Part shown: one piece after another, positions 50,772 through 59,878 of the stretch | Layout: every line of letters starts with the position of its first letter | Numbering within the stretch: position 1 is the first letter of the stretch | Source: Candidatus Sysuiplasma acidicola | GTDB taxonomy: Archaea > Thermoplasmatota > Thermoplasmata > Sysuiplasmatales > Sysuiplasmataceae | Length of the DNA stretch: 64,000 bases | NCBI GenBank assembly: GCA_019721035.1 | Contig: JAHEAA010000004.1 | Coordinates: 85,494 to 149,493 of the forward strand | Reading direction: 5' to 3' | The notes under the pieces: model-generated | Told to the model about the DNA's origin: nothing | Databases searched by the model: none | The model's input: only the letters and a program-made list of their open reading frames with translations | Program-made: the position numbers and the translations under genes

Positions 50772-51449
50772 TCACTCTGCAGAAAGGCTTATGGAAACTG
50801 CCACGGTAAACGAGCTGGTTTCGTAACTGTTACTCGCACTGTCTCCAAGGCCTATTGAGACTGTGAATGTCGTTACAGACGAAGCTCCAGTTGGTGTAAG
50901 GACCGTAGGACTCGTTGGATACAGGCCAAAGACGCTGTACGCCCATCCTGATCCAGATAGCGCAACACCGTTTACAAAGGATGTCGACGATGCTGAGTCG
51001 TTTGTAATGGCGCCCAACGCGGCACCGCCAACGCCACTTGACTGAGCGCTCGTCAGCATGCCAGGAAGCAGTGTTATTGCAAGAGACCCTGTGTTAGTGA
51101 GCGTAAACGTCACGTTCACCCACTCGCCGGGTGCAATGTTTGAGACAGTAATGTCATAGGTCATTGAACTTTCGCCGACTGCCAGGGTTGACGTTCCTAG
51201 CTTACCGCTGTCAGATGATGGCGTCCATGTCACTGCTGCGTGACCATCCTCTACTGGTCCGCCAACGGTCATCATAGATCCGCTGGATACGTAATAGCTG
51301 CTCACTGCCGCACCCTCAGTCATGGAGAATGTCCCGGCGGTCGCTGTAATGGCCTTTGAGTCAGTACCCGTGAACTGCGAAAACGCCATAGCTCCCGACA
51401 ATCCTATAAGCAGGGGAATCATCGCGAGAGCCAATATTTTCTTATTCAT
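50772..51449 (-). CDS. TasA/AbpA-like secreted fibre subunit, paralogue 1
   Basis: A 225-residue secreted protein with signal MNKKILALAMIPLLIGLSGAMA, then FSQFTGTDSKAITATAGTF. The latter stretch is shared with paralogue 2. The mature part is a low-charge, Ser/Thr-rich beta sandwich with SNIAPGEWVNVTFTLTNTGSLAI, as in camelysin/TasA-like proteins processed by SipW-type peptidases. A very strong ribosome-binding site GGGAGGAGGTG precedes ATG 51449, the best in this window, which suggests high expression as expected for a major structural subunit. Divergent from the dedicated signal peptidase gene. Confidence 0.7.
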   Translation of the reverse strand: MNKKILALAMIPLLIGLSGAMAFSQFTGTDSKAITATAGTFSMTEGAAVSSYYVSSGSMMTVGGPVEDGHAAVTWTPSSDSGKLGTSTLAVGESSMTYDITVSNIAPGEWVNVTFTLTNTGSLAITLLPGMLTSAQSSGVGGAALGAITNDSASSTSFVNGVALSGSGWAYSVFGLYPTSPTVLTPTGASSVTTFTVSIGLGDSASNSYETSSFTVAVSISLSAE

Positions 51450-51558
51450 TTATTCACCTCCTCCCTGATACTTTAGTTTCCATAAGCACGCACATATTCA
51501 ATAGACAGACAGAAACAATGATACTAACCAATCATGAGAAAAAGTGTTCAGTGGTATG

Positions 51559-51568
51559 TTAAATATAG
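51559..51568 (+). promoter_or_regulatory. TATA-like box for the signal peptidase gene
   Basis: TTAAATATAG lies 22-31 nt before GTG 51590, the spacing of a leaderless archaeal promoter. This contrasts with the strong Shine-Dalgarno of the divergent fibre-subunit gene, so the two divergent genes use different translation initiation modes. Confidence 0.5.
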
Positions 51569-51589
51569 TCTGCATCCGATCTCAACGCC

Positions 51590-52813
51590 GTGAATAACCG
51601 GATCAGTCGCGTTTTGATTACACTCATAGCATCTCTTGCCATCTTTCTGAATCCAGTCATCGGTAGTCTTTTTCCATCCGCCCTTGGATTCTATGCACTG
51701 CTTTTCGTTCTAATAGGCGTGGTGCTATTCCTCTATTTCACAATGGGTAGCAGGTTTCTCTACATGCGATTCAACAGGGACGTGTACAGAAGCTTATTCC
51801 TCGGAGCAATGTTCCTTGTTGTCCTGTTCGAACCGTTCCTGATTCTTCATGCACGATTCACATTCTCACTCGACGCTCTTCTTGCCTACAGGCTGGCCCA
51901 GATTTTCCTCTTCGCAATTATAATTCAGGCGATGATTTTCAACCTGAATATGAAATCGCTTGTAAAAGCAGGTAAATTATCAACTTTGTTGCCCTTTATC
52001 GCACTCTTCCTGGTCATCAATCTGACGGTCGAAACTGTCCTGCTGGCTTTCTCGGGAAACCAGCAGATTGTTATCACCATACTGTTTCAGATGTTGGACG
52101 ATGTAGTGCTTTTCGTACTCCTCTCCATCCTTTATGTTAAAACTAGAATGAATAACCTCACTGGCATGGTGTTCTATGCTCTCTACTCGGCATCCGGTTT
52201 CTTTGTCATAGTCACCAAGGTTGACGCATTCATACTTACTTTCTGGAATTTTATCGTCCTGGGCGTCATGTTCTTTGTCCTTGAGCTGGTGACGAATGAT
52301 AATTTCTATTCGAGAAAGATTTTCACCGGGGACAGGAGGGACAGGAAGACCGGGCAAAAGCGCGGCTCTTTGCTGGAAAAAGCCGTCGTTATAGGTGTGG
52401 CGGCATTTGCAATCTTCATTCTCGTGCTCTTTCCCGTCATTATGGGCACTGCCCATCCTATCTACGTTGACCCGACAGGCAGTATGTACCCCATAATCAA
52501 GCCAGACTCTGTCCTGATAGTCAAGGGTGTCAGCGTTCAGAGCATACACATTGGAAACATAATTGTCTTCACTGCGCCATGGGACAAGACTCTGACCGTG
52601 GCTCACCAGGTGATTGGAATCAACCATCTGAACGGCACAATTTTCTTCATAACCAAAGGATTTGCAAACCCTGTGAAGGATCCGGCACCGGTACCCGCAG
52701 GCAATGTCCACGGAATAGTGATTCAGGCAATACCCTATCTTGGCTACTTCTTCATCTACCTCTATGTAATATTCCCAATGATGCTAGTCCCGCTGATAGT
52801 GAAGATAAAATGA
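51590..52813 (+). CDS. Polytopic signal peptidase I (ER/SipW type)
   Basis: A 407-residue membrane peptidase. About seven hydrophobic helices fill residues 7-255, a long extension absent from ordinary archaeal Sec11. A further helix (about 265-287) leads to the catalytic domain. That domain has DPTGSMYP with nucleophile Ser298, VKGVSVQSIHIGNIIVF, His339 in LTVAHQV, and Asp364 in NPVKDPAPVP, i.e. the Ser-His-Asp layout of ER and SipW enzymes, not bacterial Ser-Lys. A final pair of helices ends the protein. Divergent position beside two TasA-like substrates suggests it is a dedicated processing peptidase for them. The stop overlaps the next ATG by 4 nt. Confidence 0.88.
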   Translation: MNNRISRVLITLIASLAIFLNPVIGSLFPSALGFYALLFVLIGVVLFLYFTMGSRFLYMRFNRDVYRSLFLGAMFLVVLFEPFLILHARFTFSLDALLAYRLAQIFLFAIIIQAMIFNLNMKSLVKAGKLSTLLPFIALFLVINLTVETVLLAFSGNQQIVITILFQMLDDVVLFVLLSILYVKTRMNNLTGMVFYALYSASGFFVIVTKVDAFILTFWNFIVLGVMFFVLELVTNDNFYSRKIFTGDRRDRKTGQKRGSLLEKAVVIGVAAFAIFILVLFPVIMGTAHPIYVDPTGSMYPIIKPDSVLIVKGVSVQSIHIGNIIVFTAPWDKTLTVAHQVIGINHLNGTIFFITKGFANPVKDPAPVPAGNVHGIVIQAIPYLGYFFIYLYVIFPMMLVPLIVKIK

Positions 52814-53358
52814 TCCCTGAAATTTTCCCCATTATACTGAGTTTAACTTATCTGATAGCGGACTCAGTGCTGCTGATCTCGTTTTACAGGATTGCACACG
52901 CCGTGCACGGTATAAATATCGATGTGATTCTGCTTCTGAAATTCAAGGACCTGCTTGAGTTTTACAACGGTGGCGAAGCCTCATCCTTTGTCAGTTATCT
53001 TGTGGAAAGTGCACAGAGCTCAGGCACCGTTACTGTTTCGCAGTTCGTTGAGAAATATGGTCCGATAACCGGCGAGGTGGAAAAGCTGTATGAGCGATTC
53101 CGGCTACCGTATGTACTGAAGGATCTACCGGCCGATCTGAGAATGAGTGAAATCCAGTGTCTTACCTTCGCAGCATTCAATGCAGCGCTGACCTATGGCA
53201 GCTGGCTGTATCATCTCAATCTGGATGTGCTTTTCGCGATTCTGCTTGTAAACACAATATTCTGGTATCCGCTGATGTCAACATACATCAGCGCCAGTTC
53301 AAACTTGAATTATGCGAGAAAGACGCTTGAGAGCGTGGGTCAGTCTGCGCAAGTTTGA
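52810..53358 (+). CDS. Hypothetical membrane protein coupled to the signal peptidase
   Basis: A 182-residue protein whose ATG overlaps the peptidase stop (ATGA), so I chose this start over a longer open frame from 52579. One N-terminal helix (IFPIILSLTYLIADSVLLISF), a soluble middle of about 90 residues, then two close helices near the end (FAAFNAALTYGSWLYHL, LFAILLVNTIFWYPLM). No recognised family. Translational coupling points to a partner in secretion or assembly of the fibre system. Confidence 0.7.
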   Translation: MIPEIFPIILSLTYLIADSVLLISFYRIAHAVHGINIDVILLLKFKDLLEFYNGGEASSFVSYLVESAQSSGTVTVSQFVEKYGPITGEVEKLYERFRLPYVLKDLPADLRMSEIQCLTFAAFNAALTYGSWLYHLNLDVLFAILLVNTIFWYPLMSTYISASSNLNYARKTLESVGQSAQV

Positions 53359-53446
53359 CCGGTTTTTGGGAGTGAGCGTATAACCGTCCTCAGCATTATG
53401 CCTCTATCACGCGAACAGAAAAGGGCTTGCTGCACAAGAAAGTGCC

Positions 53447-54496
53447 TCAGCTCTTTTCGTCGTTATGGATGGTCCGGAATTTCATATAGTAGCCGGAATC
53501 GTTCGCTTTCGAATACAGTATGGTGTAATCATCCCCCTCAAACATCAGCAGTGGCCTGCCGGACGCCAGCGTTATCCTCAGGAGCTCCTCAAGAGATCTC
53601 ACTGAAAAATCGTTTCCGGTGATGACCGGAGGTGAGTTGACTTTCACAATATCATCCTTGTTATCGTCGATAAACTTCGCAAGTTTCTCCTTTCGTTCCG
53701 GAATCATCATTGAAATCATGGCGGCAGCACACAGGACGGAAGTGGCGTAGGAAAACAGTGAGATCGTTTCCAACAAATTTTTGAAATTCGGCAGAGGCAC
53801 TACAGAATCATTGTTAATCAGGGCAGACGAATTCCAGTAGTGGTTGCCTCCGTTACTGATGTAGTCGTAATTTGTAAGTTGGTTGTAGAATACAGTCTGA
53901 TAATTCTCGTAGTTGAAAGAAAGATTCAGGCTGGCATTCATAGGTGTGGCTTTATTATCTATTTCCGACAGTCCTGTCATGTTTATAATCAGACTCGGAG
54001 CAGCAGGCACAATATTCAGCTGCTTGTTCACCTGCTCTGCAAAGAGAAGCGCGTCCGTTATGTTGACATGTATCTGAATCCATCTGGATGCCCTGGTTCC
54101 ATTGAATGTGAATGAAATAAAGCTCGAATTAAGTACCTTGCTGTATGACGGGACCGTCGAAGAATACAGCGTCTGGATGACTTCAAATTCTGCATTTACT
54201 TTTACCTTCCCGGAGGCGCTATAATCATAATAAAGTGAAAAATTCAATCTCTTCGTTATGTTTTTGAATATCGTTTGCGGATTGTACATTGAACTGTTGC
54301 CGTAAAGCGAATTGTTGGTAAGAGTTGTATTGACCACCAGACCTGAGGAGGCTGCCGTATTGATGTTGCCTCCGGTTATTACCGTAGTTTTTGTAGTAGA
54401 AGCCATCCCGCCGGAAAAATATCCGAACGACAGTGAACACACCAGGCCCAGAACCAGAACGGCAGCATATCGATTCCTGTGTGCTCTGTTTTTCAC
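53447..54496 (-). CDS. DUF5305-like membrane protein
   Basis: A 349-residue bitopic protein. The N-terminal membrane anchor is at residues 10-30. An outer domain of about 205 residues carries many N-x-S/T sequons. Its start SSGLVVNTTLTNNSLYGNSS resembles the archaeal DUF5305 family, which often accompanies signal peptidase genes. A second helix at about 243-262 is followed by an 85-residue cytoplasmic tail. The start is GTG 54496. It is convergent with the signal peptidase pair and downstream of a small wHTH gene. Function unknown; a fibre assembly or sorting role is inferred from neighbours. Confidence 0.6.
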   Translation of the reverse strand: MKNRAHRNRYAAVLVLGLVCSLSFGYFSGGMASTTKTTVITGGNINTAASSGLVVNTTLTNNSLYGNSSMYNPQTIFKNITKRLNFSLYYDYSASGKVKVNAEFEVIQTLYSSTVPSYSKVLNSSFISFTFNGTRASRWIQIHVNITDALLFAEQVNKQLNIVPAAPSLIINMTGLSEIDNKATPMNASLNLSFNYENYQTVFYNQLTNYDYISNGGNHYWNSSALINNDSVVPLPNFKNLLETISLFSYATSVLCAAAMISMMIPERKEKLAKFIDDNKDDIVKVNSPPVITGNDFSVRSLEELLRITLASGRPLLMFEGDDYTILYSKANDSGYYMKFRTIHNDEKS

Positions 54497-54660
54497 GTTA
54501 CCACCCGAGTGCCGTTACTGTCTGTCCTGCAAAAAGCAAAAAAATCTGGGTCCAGCTGTGTTCCTGAATGCCCCGGCGGATCGCGTCAATTCGCGCGGTC
54601 TTTGTAGGGCGGGCATACTCAGACATCATTGTCTTTGCCCCGCCGTTGTGATACAGCAGG

Positions 54661-54924
54661 CTATTGCCTGCTCTGCCTGATTGCGAACATTTTGTCAATC
54701 TCATAAAGGAAATCTATGCCCTTGCTGGTCGTAGAGTACGTTTTTCTTCCTGACTCTTCCGCAAAGGAAATCAGCCTTTCCATTGAAAGTTTATCTATGA
54801 GCTTCTGTGCATACGCAAAGTTCAGGTTGCACCTGTACACTATCTGTGTCTTAGTTACTGCAGATACTTTCGCAAGCGAAAGGACTTCCTTCGTTATTTC
54901 AATTTCATTTCTTCTCGATATCAC
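54661..54924 (-). CDS. Small winged-helix DNA-binding protein (ArnR1-like/HTH_45 type)
   Basis: An 87-residue single winged-helix protein. From GTG 54924 it reads VISRRNEIEITKEVLSLA, the usual beginning of this archaeal family. The recognition region TKTQIVYRCNLNFAYAQKLIDKL and a wing ending YSTTSKGIDFLYEI follow. A frame to 54969 adds 15 residues with no similarity. It lies 164 bp upstream of the DUF5305-like gene on the same strand and probably regulates the surface-fibre cluster. Confidence 0.78.
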   Translation of the reverse strand: MISRRNEIEITKEVLSLAKVSAVTKTQIVYRCNLNFAYAQKLIDKLSMERLISFAEESGRKTYSTTSKGIDFLYEIDKMFAIRQSRQ

Positions 54925-55407
54925 GGTAATTCGCCCCCAACTTTCCTCACTTCGAGGCAAAACCGCCACAAGTTTTTACGCAACATTGGACAGTATTTGC
55001 GCCATTCTGGCTTTACGGGCATCAGTTATGGCAAGTGCTTATTATCATTTTTGATAATTAAACTTTATCTATGCTAAAAAATATCAAGAAGATGGCGATT
55101 TCGCGGGTGCGTGACGCTCCGGCTTCACTCTGGAAACAACGGCGGTACTATCTTACCCTTCCTGATGTGCCGGCACATGTATGGTGTTGCAGCTGCAGTC
55201 AGGTCTAGGCTCATCGTGTAAATCAGTAAAATGTCATCCGGCATAGCCAATGAAAGTCGATACCAAATGGCTAAATAAGGCAAACGTGTGAAAAAATACG
55301 GTAGCTCACGAAGATGCCGAGATATTCGGTCCGTATATTGCCAGACTGCATCAACAGACTCCGGCAATGGAGTGCCCGTGTAATTGACGGAAACAGGAGC
55401 GTAATCT
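54925..55407. other. Divergent intergenic region with a palindrome
   Basis: 483 bp between the leftward winged-helix gene and the rightward membrane KaiC-like gene. AT-rich around 55041-55090. A perfect inverted repeat ATTATCA-TTTT-TGATAAT is at 55041-55058, a candidate operator for the adjacent wHTH protein. An open minus-strand frame at 55125-55502 overlaps the KaiC-like gene start and is not supported. Confidence 0.4.
55041..55058. promoter_or_regulatory. Perfect 7-bp inverted repeat near the wHTH gene
   Basis: ATTATCA and TGATAAT are separated by TTTT, about 117-134 bp upstream of the wHTH start at 54924. AT-rich minus-strand sequence beside it could hold the TATA box of that gene. Confidence 0.4.
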
Positions 55408-57495
55408 ATGAAATGCAGTGGATTTATTATGCCGGAAAAAGAAGTGTCCTGGCTCTTTTCCCGCACCGAACTGCCAATTTCAACTGCACTGGCTTCCGCC
55501 ACTCTCTACGTGACGATTGCGGCAGGATTCGCGTATCTGTTCAATTTCCTCAATTGGTTCTTAATCTCGGCTAACCGTTTTTTATATTACCTCATCGCAA
55601 TCGGTCTGATTCTTACCCTGTTACTTGCGATTCTTATTGCGAGAAATTCAATCAGGCGCAAATCAAATAAGAGTAAAGAGCGGAATATACCTAAAACGCA
55701 GGCAGTGTACGCACATCAGGAAACTCTAAGGAAAATTGACGCACTGTCAGCCTCATTCAAGAGCCGTAATGCCGGACAGGAAGATATGAAACAGTGCAAT
55801 TGGAGTAACGCCTCCAGTCAGTTTTATGACATTTTGTTTAAAGAGCCGGATATTGGCCATCACTCGGAGCACATTCTGTCGATGCTCTATTACGGCAGAA
55901 CCACCGCCGAGCCTTCACCTGACGCGGTATTCGACTTCAGATATCCCGGACTTGAACAGACTCTGCATATTGGCTCGGTAGAGCTGAATGAAAGGCTTGA
56001 GTTATTGAGCAAGGCTGGCTTTCTTACGCGGCAGGTATGGTTTGAAACTGTCGCATGCCCTGCATGCAGTGCCACCGACCCTATATCCCTGGACCTTTTC
56101 AACGCCGTAAACCCTCCTCCGAACAGAGGGTATGCTGCGAAAATGGATAAGTCACACGGCAGGTCAGTTGTTCCGGCATTCAGGTGCCGTAGATGCTCAA
56201 AGCTCTATTCATACGGAGACGGCCTGATCAGACAGGCTTTCGCCTATTCGATTAAAAGTGAACTGAAAGATACGGTGACAAAAGCAATACCGGACTTCTT
56301 CAAGTTTGTGGAAGTCATGAAACAGCACGGTCTCGATCCTGTTCAGTTAGCCACGTTGAAGGGCATGTCCGGCATCACTCACACCTTTGATATCGCTGTA
56401 GCTCAGAGAGCGGAACGCGGTTCACCTGCCGGTCAGGATGCGGGATATGGAGAAGTGACACGCGGTATTGTGATCAATGTGCCGGGAATCGGGAATAAGT
56501 CGCTGGGTTCCGAACATGTCAAGAGACTTTACAGCGAACTTTCCGATATAGAGGGCTACCGCGGCGTAATTATCGCAATTCACGGAATGGATGAAGAAGG
56601 AGAGCGCCTGGCCAGGCATTTCGGCATCCGTATACTGGCCGGCGCGGATGCAGATGGCGCTCTGAACGAATTCTGGCATTTCATCAGGAATGAATTTCTG
56701 AATCCGATAACCCGGCCATCAACAACGTTTGGAATTGAAGGCTTTGAAAAAATAGCCGACGAATTCCCTTCCGGCCGGGTATACATACTCTCCGGCCCAT
56801 CAGGTTCGATGAAGACAACCGTGGCTGTTAATTATCTGATACAGGGAGCAAAACATGGTGAAAGAGGTGTGATGGTCGTCACGGGTCAGAGCATTGAAAA
56901 TATTCTTTCTGATTTTTCAAATCAGGGACTGGAAGTCGAATTGTTCCGTCGTGATATATTACTAGTCGACCTGACTACGCAGATAGAGGATCTCAGGGAA
57001 AAGATGCTGAAGGGAGATGCCTCATCAGTCAGGGCATACCTGCTGAAGATCGTTACTGATCTGGGCATGGTAGTGCTCAAACATAAAGCAAAAAGGCTGG
57101 TGATAGATTCGATAGATGATTTCTGGCCAGACGACGCAGCCGGCAGGGATTTCATCAGGGGGTTTATACTGAGTCTATCAAAAATGGGCACCACCTCGAT
57201 GCTCACAAAGACCGCAAGGTACGGGCCTGGCTCGTTCAGTTACGGCGACAGCTACGTCGACGGTATAATCAACCTCGGGTTCCAGGCAGTCGGCGATACA
57301 AGAACACACTTTATCGAAGCACTTAAGATTAGAGGTGTAAAGATAGATCCGTCAAGATTTGAGATCGGCACACGGATCGTCGACGGACGGATGAAACTGA
57401 CCCTGCTCGGCAGATTGCCGATTTCAGGGACCGCCGAGTCGGAGCAGGAGCCCGAAATGGATGAAATAATGGAGTTCCCGGCGGGATCTCAATGA
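55408..57495 (+). CDS. Membrane-anchored KaiC/RadA-like ATPase with zinc ribbon
   Basis: A 695-residue protein with an unusual architecture. Two N-terminal membrane helices (about residues 28-52 and 56-77) are followed by a cytoplasmic region with a four-cysteine zinc-ribbon: CPACS at about 216 and CRRCS at about 259. A linker domain of about 150 residues comes next. The C-terminal KaiC-like ATPase starts around 440, with Walker A SGPSGSMKTT at about 461-470 and Walker B RLVIDSIDDFW. An acidic tail ends the protein. ATG 55429 is an alternative start. A glycosyltransferase gene follows 66 bp downstream on the same strand, so a role in sensing and controlling polysaccharide or surface synthesis is suggested. 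No exact family name can be given. Confidence 0.75.
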   Translation: MKCSGFIMPEKEVSWLFSRTELPISTALASATLYVTIAAGFAYLFNFLNWFLISANRFLYYLIAIGLILTLLLAILIARNSIRRKSNKSKERNIPKTQAVYAHQETLRKIDALSASFKSRNAGQEDMKQCNWSNASSQFYDILFKEPDIGHHSEHILSMLYYGRTTAEPSPDAVFDFRYPGLEQTLHIGSVELNERLELLSKAGFLTRQVWFETVACPACSATDPISLDLFNAVNPPPNRGYAAKMDKSHGRSVVPAFRCRRCSKLYSYGDGLIRQAFAYSIKSELKDTVTKAIPDFFKFVEVMKQHGLDPVQLATLKGMSGITHTFDIAVAQRAERGSPAGQDAGYGEVTRGIVINVPGIGNKSLGSEHVKRLYSELSDIEGYRGVIIAIHGMDEEGERLARHFGIRILAGADADGALNEFWHFIRNEFLNPITRPSTTFGIEGFEKIADEFPSGRVYILSGPSGSMKTTVAVNYLIQGAKHGERGVMVVTGQSIENILSDFSNQGLEVELFRRDILLVDLTTQIEDLREKMLKGDASSVRAYLLKIVTDLGMVVLKHKAKRLVIDSIDDFWPDDAAGRDFIRGFILSLSKMGTTSMLTKTARYGPGSFSYGDSYVDGIINLGFQAVGDTRTHFIEALKIRGVKIDPSRFEIGTRIVDGRMKLTLLGRLPISGTAESEQEPEMDEIMEFPAGSQ

Positions 57496-57561
57496 ATCTT
57501 ACTTTTAATGATGCAGTGAGTCGTATTCCTCTCCTCCCGGTTTGTCGCGTTCACCATCAGG

Positions 57562-59130
57562 ATGTCTGAGTCTATGGGCGGAAACAGACTCGGGTACCTG
57601 GTCCTTGTTCTCATGACTTTTCCATTCATGATTCTGTATCTGGTGATAAGCAGTATCGTCTTGTTCTCACATGGTTATTCACCTTCCAGCCACTTCTTCG
57701 CCGTTCTGCTGATAATAGGCGACACTTTCTTTGCACTGCAGACCTCGGCCTATCTTTACAACTTCTACAAGGCCCAGTTCCACTACCCGCAGACGATTGC
57801 GAATTATTACAGAAGATACGCCAGCAGCAGAGTTGCTGTCTTCATTATGGCATTCAATGAGCCTGCGGAGATTATTGAAAGGACTGTAACGGCAGTAAAA
57901 CTGGCAACCGGAGAAAGGGGAAGAGTTTTCCTGCTGGATGATTCTACAAATGTTAGAATCCGGGAATCGGTTAAAGAAATTGCTAAAAATTATGATGTTG
58001 CCTATGTTCACAGAGAGAACAGACGGGGAGCCAAGGCGGGGGCGATAAACGATGCAATGCATCTCGTAACCGAGGAATACCTGGCTGTGTTCGATTCGGA
58101 CCAGAGGCCATCGCCTGAGTTTTTTGACGAAATACTTCCGCTGCTTGAGGACGACGGCAGCCTCGCATATGTTCAGGTTCCTCAGGTTTATGTCAATACC
58201 GATGCGAGCAGAATGGCTTCTGCAGCACAGTCTGTGCAGGCACTATTCTTTGACTACATCGCAGAGGGAAAGAGTGTGAGCAATGCAATGTTCACCTGCG
58301 GCAGTAACGTGGTTTACCGTGTAGCTGCGCTTAGTGATGTCGGCAATTTTGATGAAACAATAGTAACAGAAGATATGGCGACAGCAATAAACATGCACGC
58401 CAGAGGATGGAAATCTCTGTATTATAACAAAAAGCTGGTATTCGGAGAAGGGCCGTCAACACTTGCGGCTTACTTCACACAACAGGGCCGGTGGTCGCTC
58501 GGCTCCATCTCTCTTTGGCCCAGGGTCATAAAACTGATGTTGAGGCACCCAAAAAGGATGAAGGCATCGCAGTACTGGGAATACTTGAATTCCACAAGCT
58601 GGTACCTTGTCGGTTTTGCAAACATGTTCGTGATACTTCCCCCGCTGACCTATGTTTTTCTGGGCATTCCGCCCGTGGTGGGCCCAGGCATCCTGCTGTT
58701 CTATGCGCTAGTCCCGTATCTAGCTCTGTCTATGACTTCATTCTTCCTTACTATGAGGCTGAGAGGGCATGGAATATCGAGCGCAATCCTTAACATCAGT
58801 CTCAATTTTGTCTGCTTTCCCGTATACCTGGTTTCTGCAGTCTATGCTCTGACTGGAAGGAAGAAGCCATTCAAAGTGACTCCAAAGGGTCAGAAGGGCG
58901 GGAAAGAACCTCTGGTTAGACTCTGGCCGCAACTGTCCCTTCTCTTTCTTCTTCTGTTCGGAGCAATTGCAGGTCTGGCAAAATATCTTGTCGATGACAG
59001 CATCGGGTATGCAATCAGCTCTGTCTGGCTCATTTATGTGGCTGTCTGGATCTTTGGTCTTTTCTATGTAAATTCGGTGTCGAAGGAAACATCAATTTAT
59101 GCCGAAACCCTGAAGGTATATTCGAAGTAG
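57562..59130 (+). CDS. Processive family 2 glycosyltransferase (cellulose/hyaluronan synthase-like)
   Basis: A 522-residue inner-membrane glycan synthase. Two N-terminal helices precede the GT-A domain. The catalytic motifs are LLDDST (about 125), FDSDQRP (about 178), FTCGSNVVYR (about 243), VTEDMAT (about 269) and QQGRWSLGS (about 307); the last matches the Q(Q/R)xRW of processive synthases. Four to five C-terminal helices form the export channel. A basic loop GRKKPFKVTPKGQKGGKE lies between them. No PilZ domain is present, as expected for archaea. It probably polymerises and secretes an exopolysaccharide, perhaps regulated by the upstream KaiC-like protein. Confidence 0.9.
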   Translation: MSESMGGNRLGYLVLVLMTFPFMILYLVISSIVLFSHGYSPSSHFFAVLLIIGDTFFALQTSAYLYNFYKAQFHYPQTIANYYRRYASSRVAVFIMAFNEPAEIIERTVTAVKLATGERGRVFLLDDSTNVRIRESVKEIAKNYDVAYVHRENRRGAKAGAINDAMHLVTEEYLAVFDSDQRPSPEFFDEILPLLEDDGSLAYVQVPQVYVNTDASRMASAAQSVQALFFDYIAEGKSVSNAMFTCGSNVVYRVAALSDVGNFDETIVTEDMATAINMHARGWKSLYYNKKLVFGEGPSTLAAYFTQQGRWSLGSISLWPRVIKLMLRHPKRMKASQYWEYLNSTSWYLVGFANMFVILPPLTYVFLGIPPVVGPGILLFYALVPYLALSMTSFFLTMRLRGHGISSAILNISLNFVCFPVYLVSAVYALTGRKKPFKVTPKGQKGGKEPLVRLWPQLSLLFLLLFGAIAGLAKYLVDDSIGYAISSVWLIYVAVWIFGLFYVNSVSKETSIYAETLKVYSK

Positions 59131-59259
59131 GAATGATACTCCTGCTAAGGCTGTATGGGAATGCACTACAGTTTCTTTCTGGCGCGCCGTGTCAGAAAAA
59201 CTTTCAATCACGCATTCCCATTAAAAGGTGCAGCTGTGTTAGGTATTCGGCGTGAAGAT

Positions 59260-59817
59260 TTAACGAACAACTTCAATGCTGGCAAACAGGTAAGACATCG
59301 TAATCTGATTTGGGGAAGTTTCTGTTTTCACCTTGCAGTTTAGAAGCGATCCGAACGCCGTCTTTACCGTTTGATCATAGAAAATAGACCATTTTTCTCC
59401 CCACTGGTGTTTGATAATAATCATGCCTCCATCATCGTTTTCAATCTGCTCATATTCAAACATCCTGCCATATTTGGCAATCATCTCCGGAAAAGCCTTG
59501 ATCACATTCTTGAAATTTATTTCCTTGAACCAGAACAGAACATATTCTTTGAGCACCGTCCCGCCAAACCATTTTCCCACTTCCCTGATTGACTCATCCG
59601 CAAGATACTCCACCATCTTTTGCAGGAGTTCGGGAGGAACCTCAACGAATCCGAATCTGTCGGCTAGAAAGTCCCATTCCACGTATCTCTTCAGGGCTCT
59701 TGATGCAAGCTGATTTACGCTCAATCCATTCTTGGCGGCCGCTTCCTGTATTCCTGCATCTACTTCAGACTCGAGACGAACGCTGCGTGTAATATGTGTT
59801 TTTTTATTCTTTGCCAT
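59260..59817 (-). CDS. Ribbon-helix-helix regulator with C-terminal sensor-like domain
   Basis: A 185-residue protein. The N-terminal RHH DNA-binding unit is at residues 5-47, with strand THITRSVRLES and a helix-turn-helix AAKNGLSVNQLASRALKRYVEW. A larger C-terminal domain of about 130 residues includes INFKNVIKAFPEMIAKYGRM and MIIIKHQWGEKWSIFYDQTV, possibly a ligand sensor, family not identified. A perfect 10-bp inverted repeat lies 33-61 nt upstream of ATG 59817 and overlaps its TATA-like box, implying autorepression. It is convergent with the glycosyltransferase gene. Confidence 0.8.
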   Translation of the reverse strand: MAKNKKTHITRSVRLESEVDAGIQEAAAKNGLSVNQLASRALKRYVEWDFLADRFGFVEVPPELLQKMVEYLADESIREVGKWFGGTVLKEYVLFWFKEINFKNVIKAFPEMIAKYGRMFEYEQIENDDGGMIIIKHQWGEKWSIFYDQTVKTAFGSLLNCKVKTETSPNQITMSYLFASIEVVR

Positions 59818-59849
59818 ATAATTCCACTCAGATTCACCATAAACTGCTC

Positions 59850-59878
59850 AATATCATGATTTTCTGTGTCATGATATT
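59850..59878. promoter_or_regulatory. Operator-like perfect inverted repeat of the RHH gene
   Basis: AATATCATGA (59850-59859), a 9-nt spacer, and TCATGATATT (59869-59878). The far arm merges into the minus-strand TATA-like TATTAAATAT. The arrangement is that of an autoregulatory site for a dimeric regulator. Confidence 0.7.

Noticed and set aside
51980..52711. 243-codon minus-strand frame across the signal peptidase gene
   Set aside because: It is antisense to the peptidase, whose catalytic residues are all in the plus frame, and it shows no family pattern.
55125..55502. 125-codon minus-strand frame upstream of the membrane KaiC-like gene
   Set aside because: It overlaps the start of a strongly supported gene on the other strand, and its sequence lacks any domain-like pattern.
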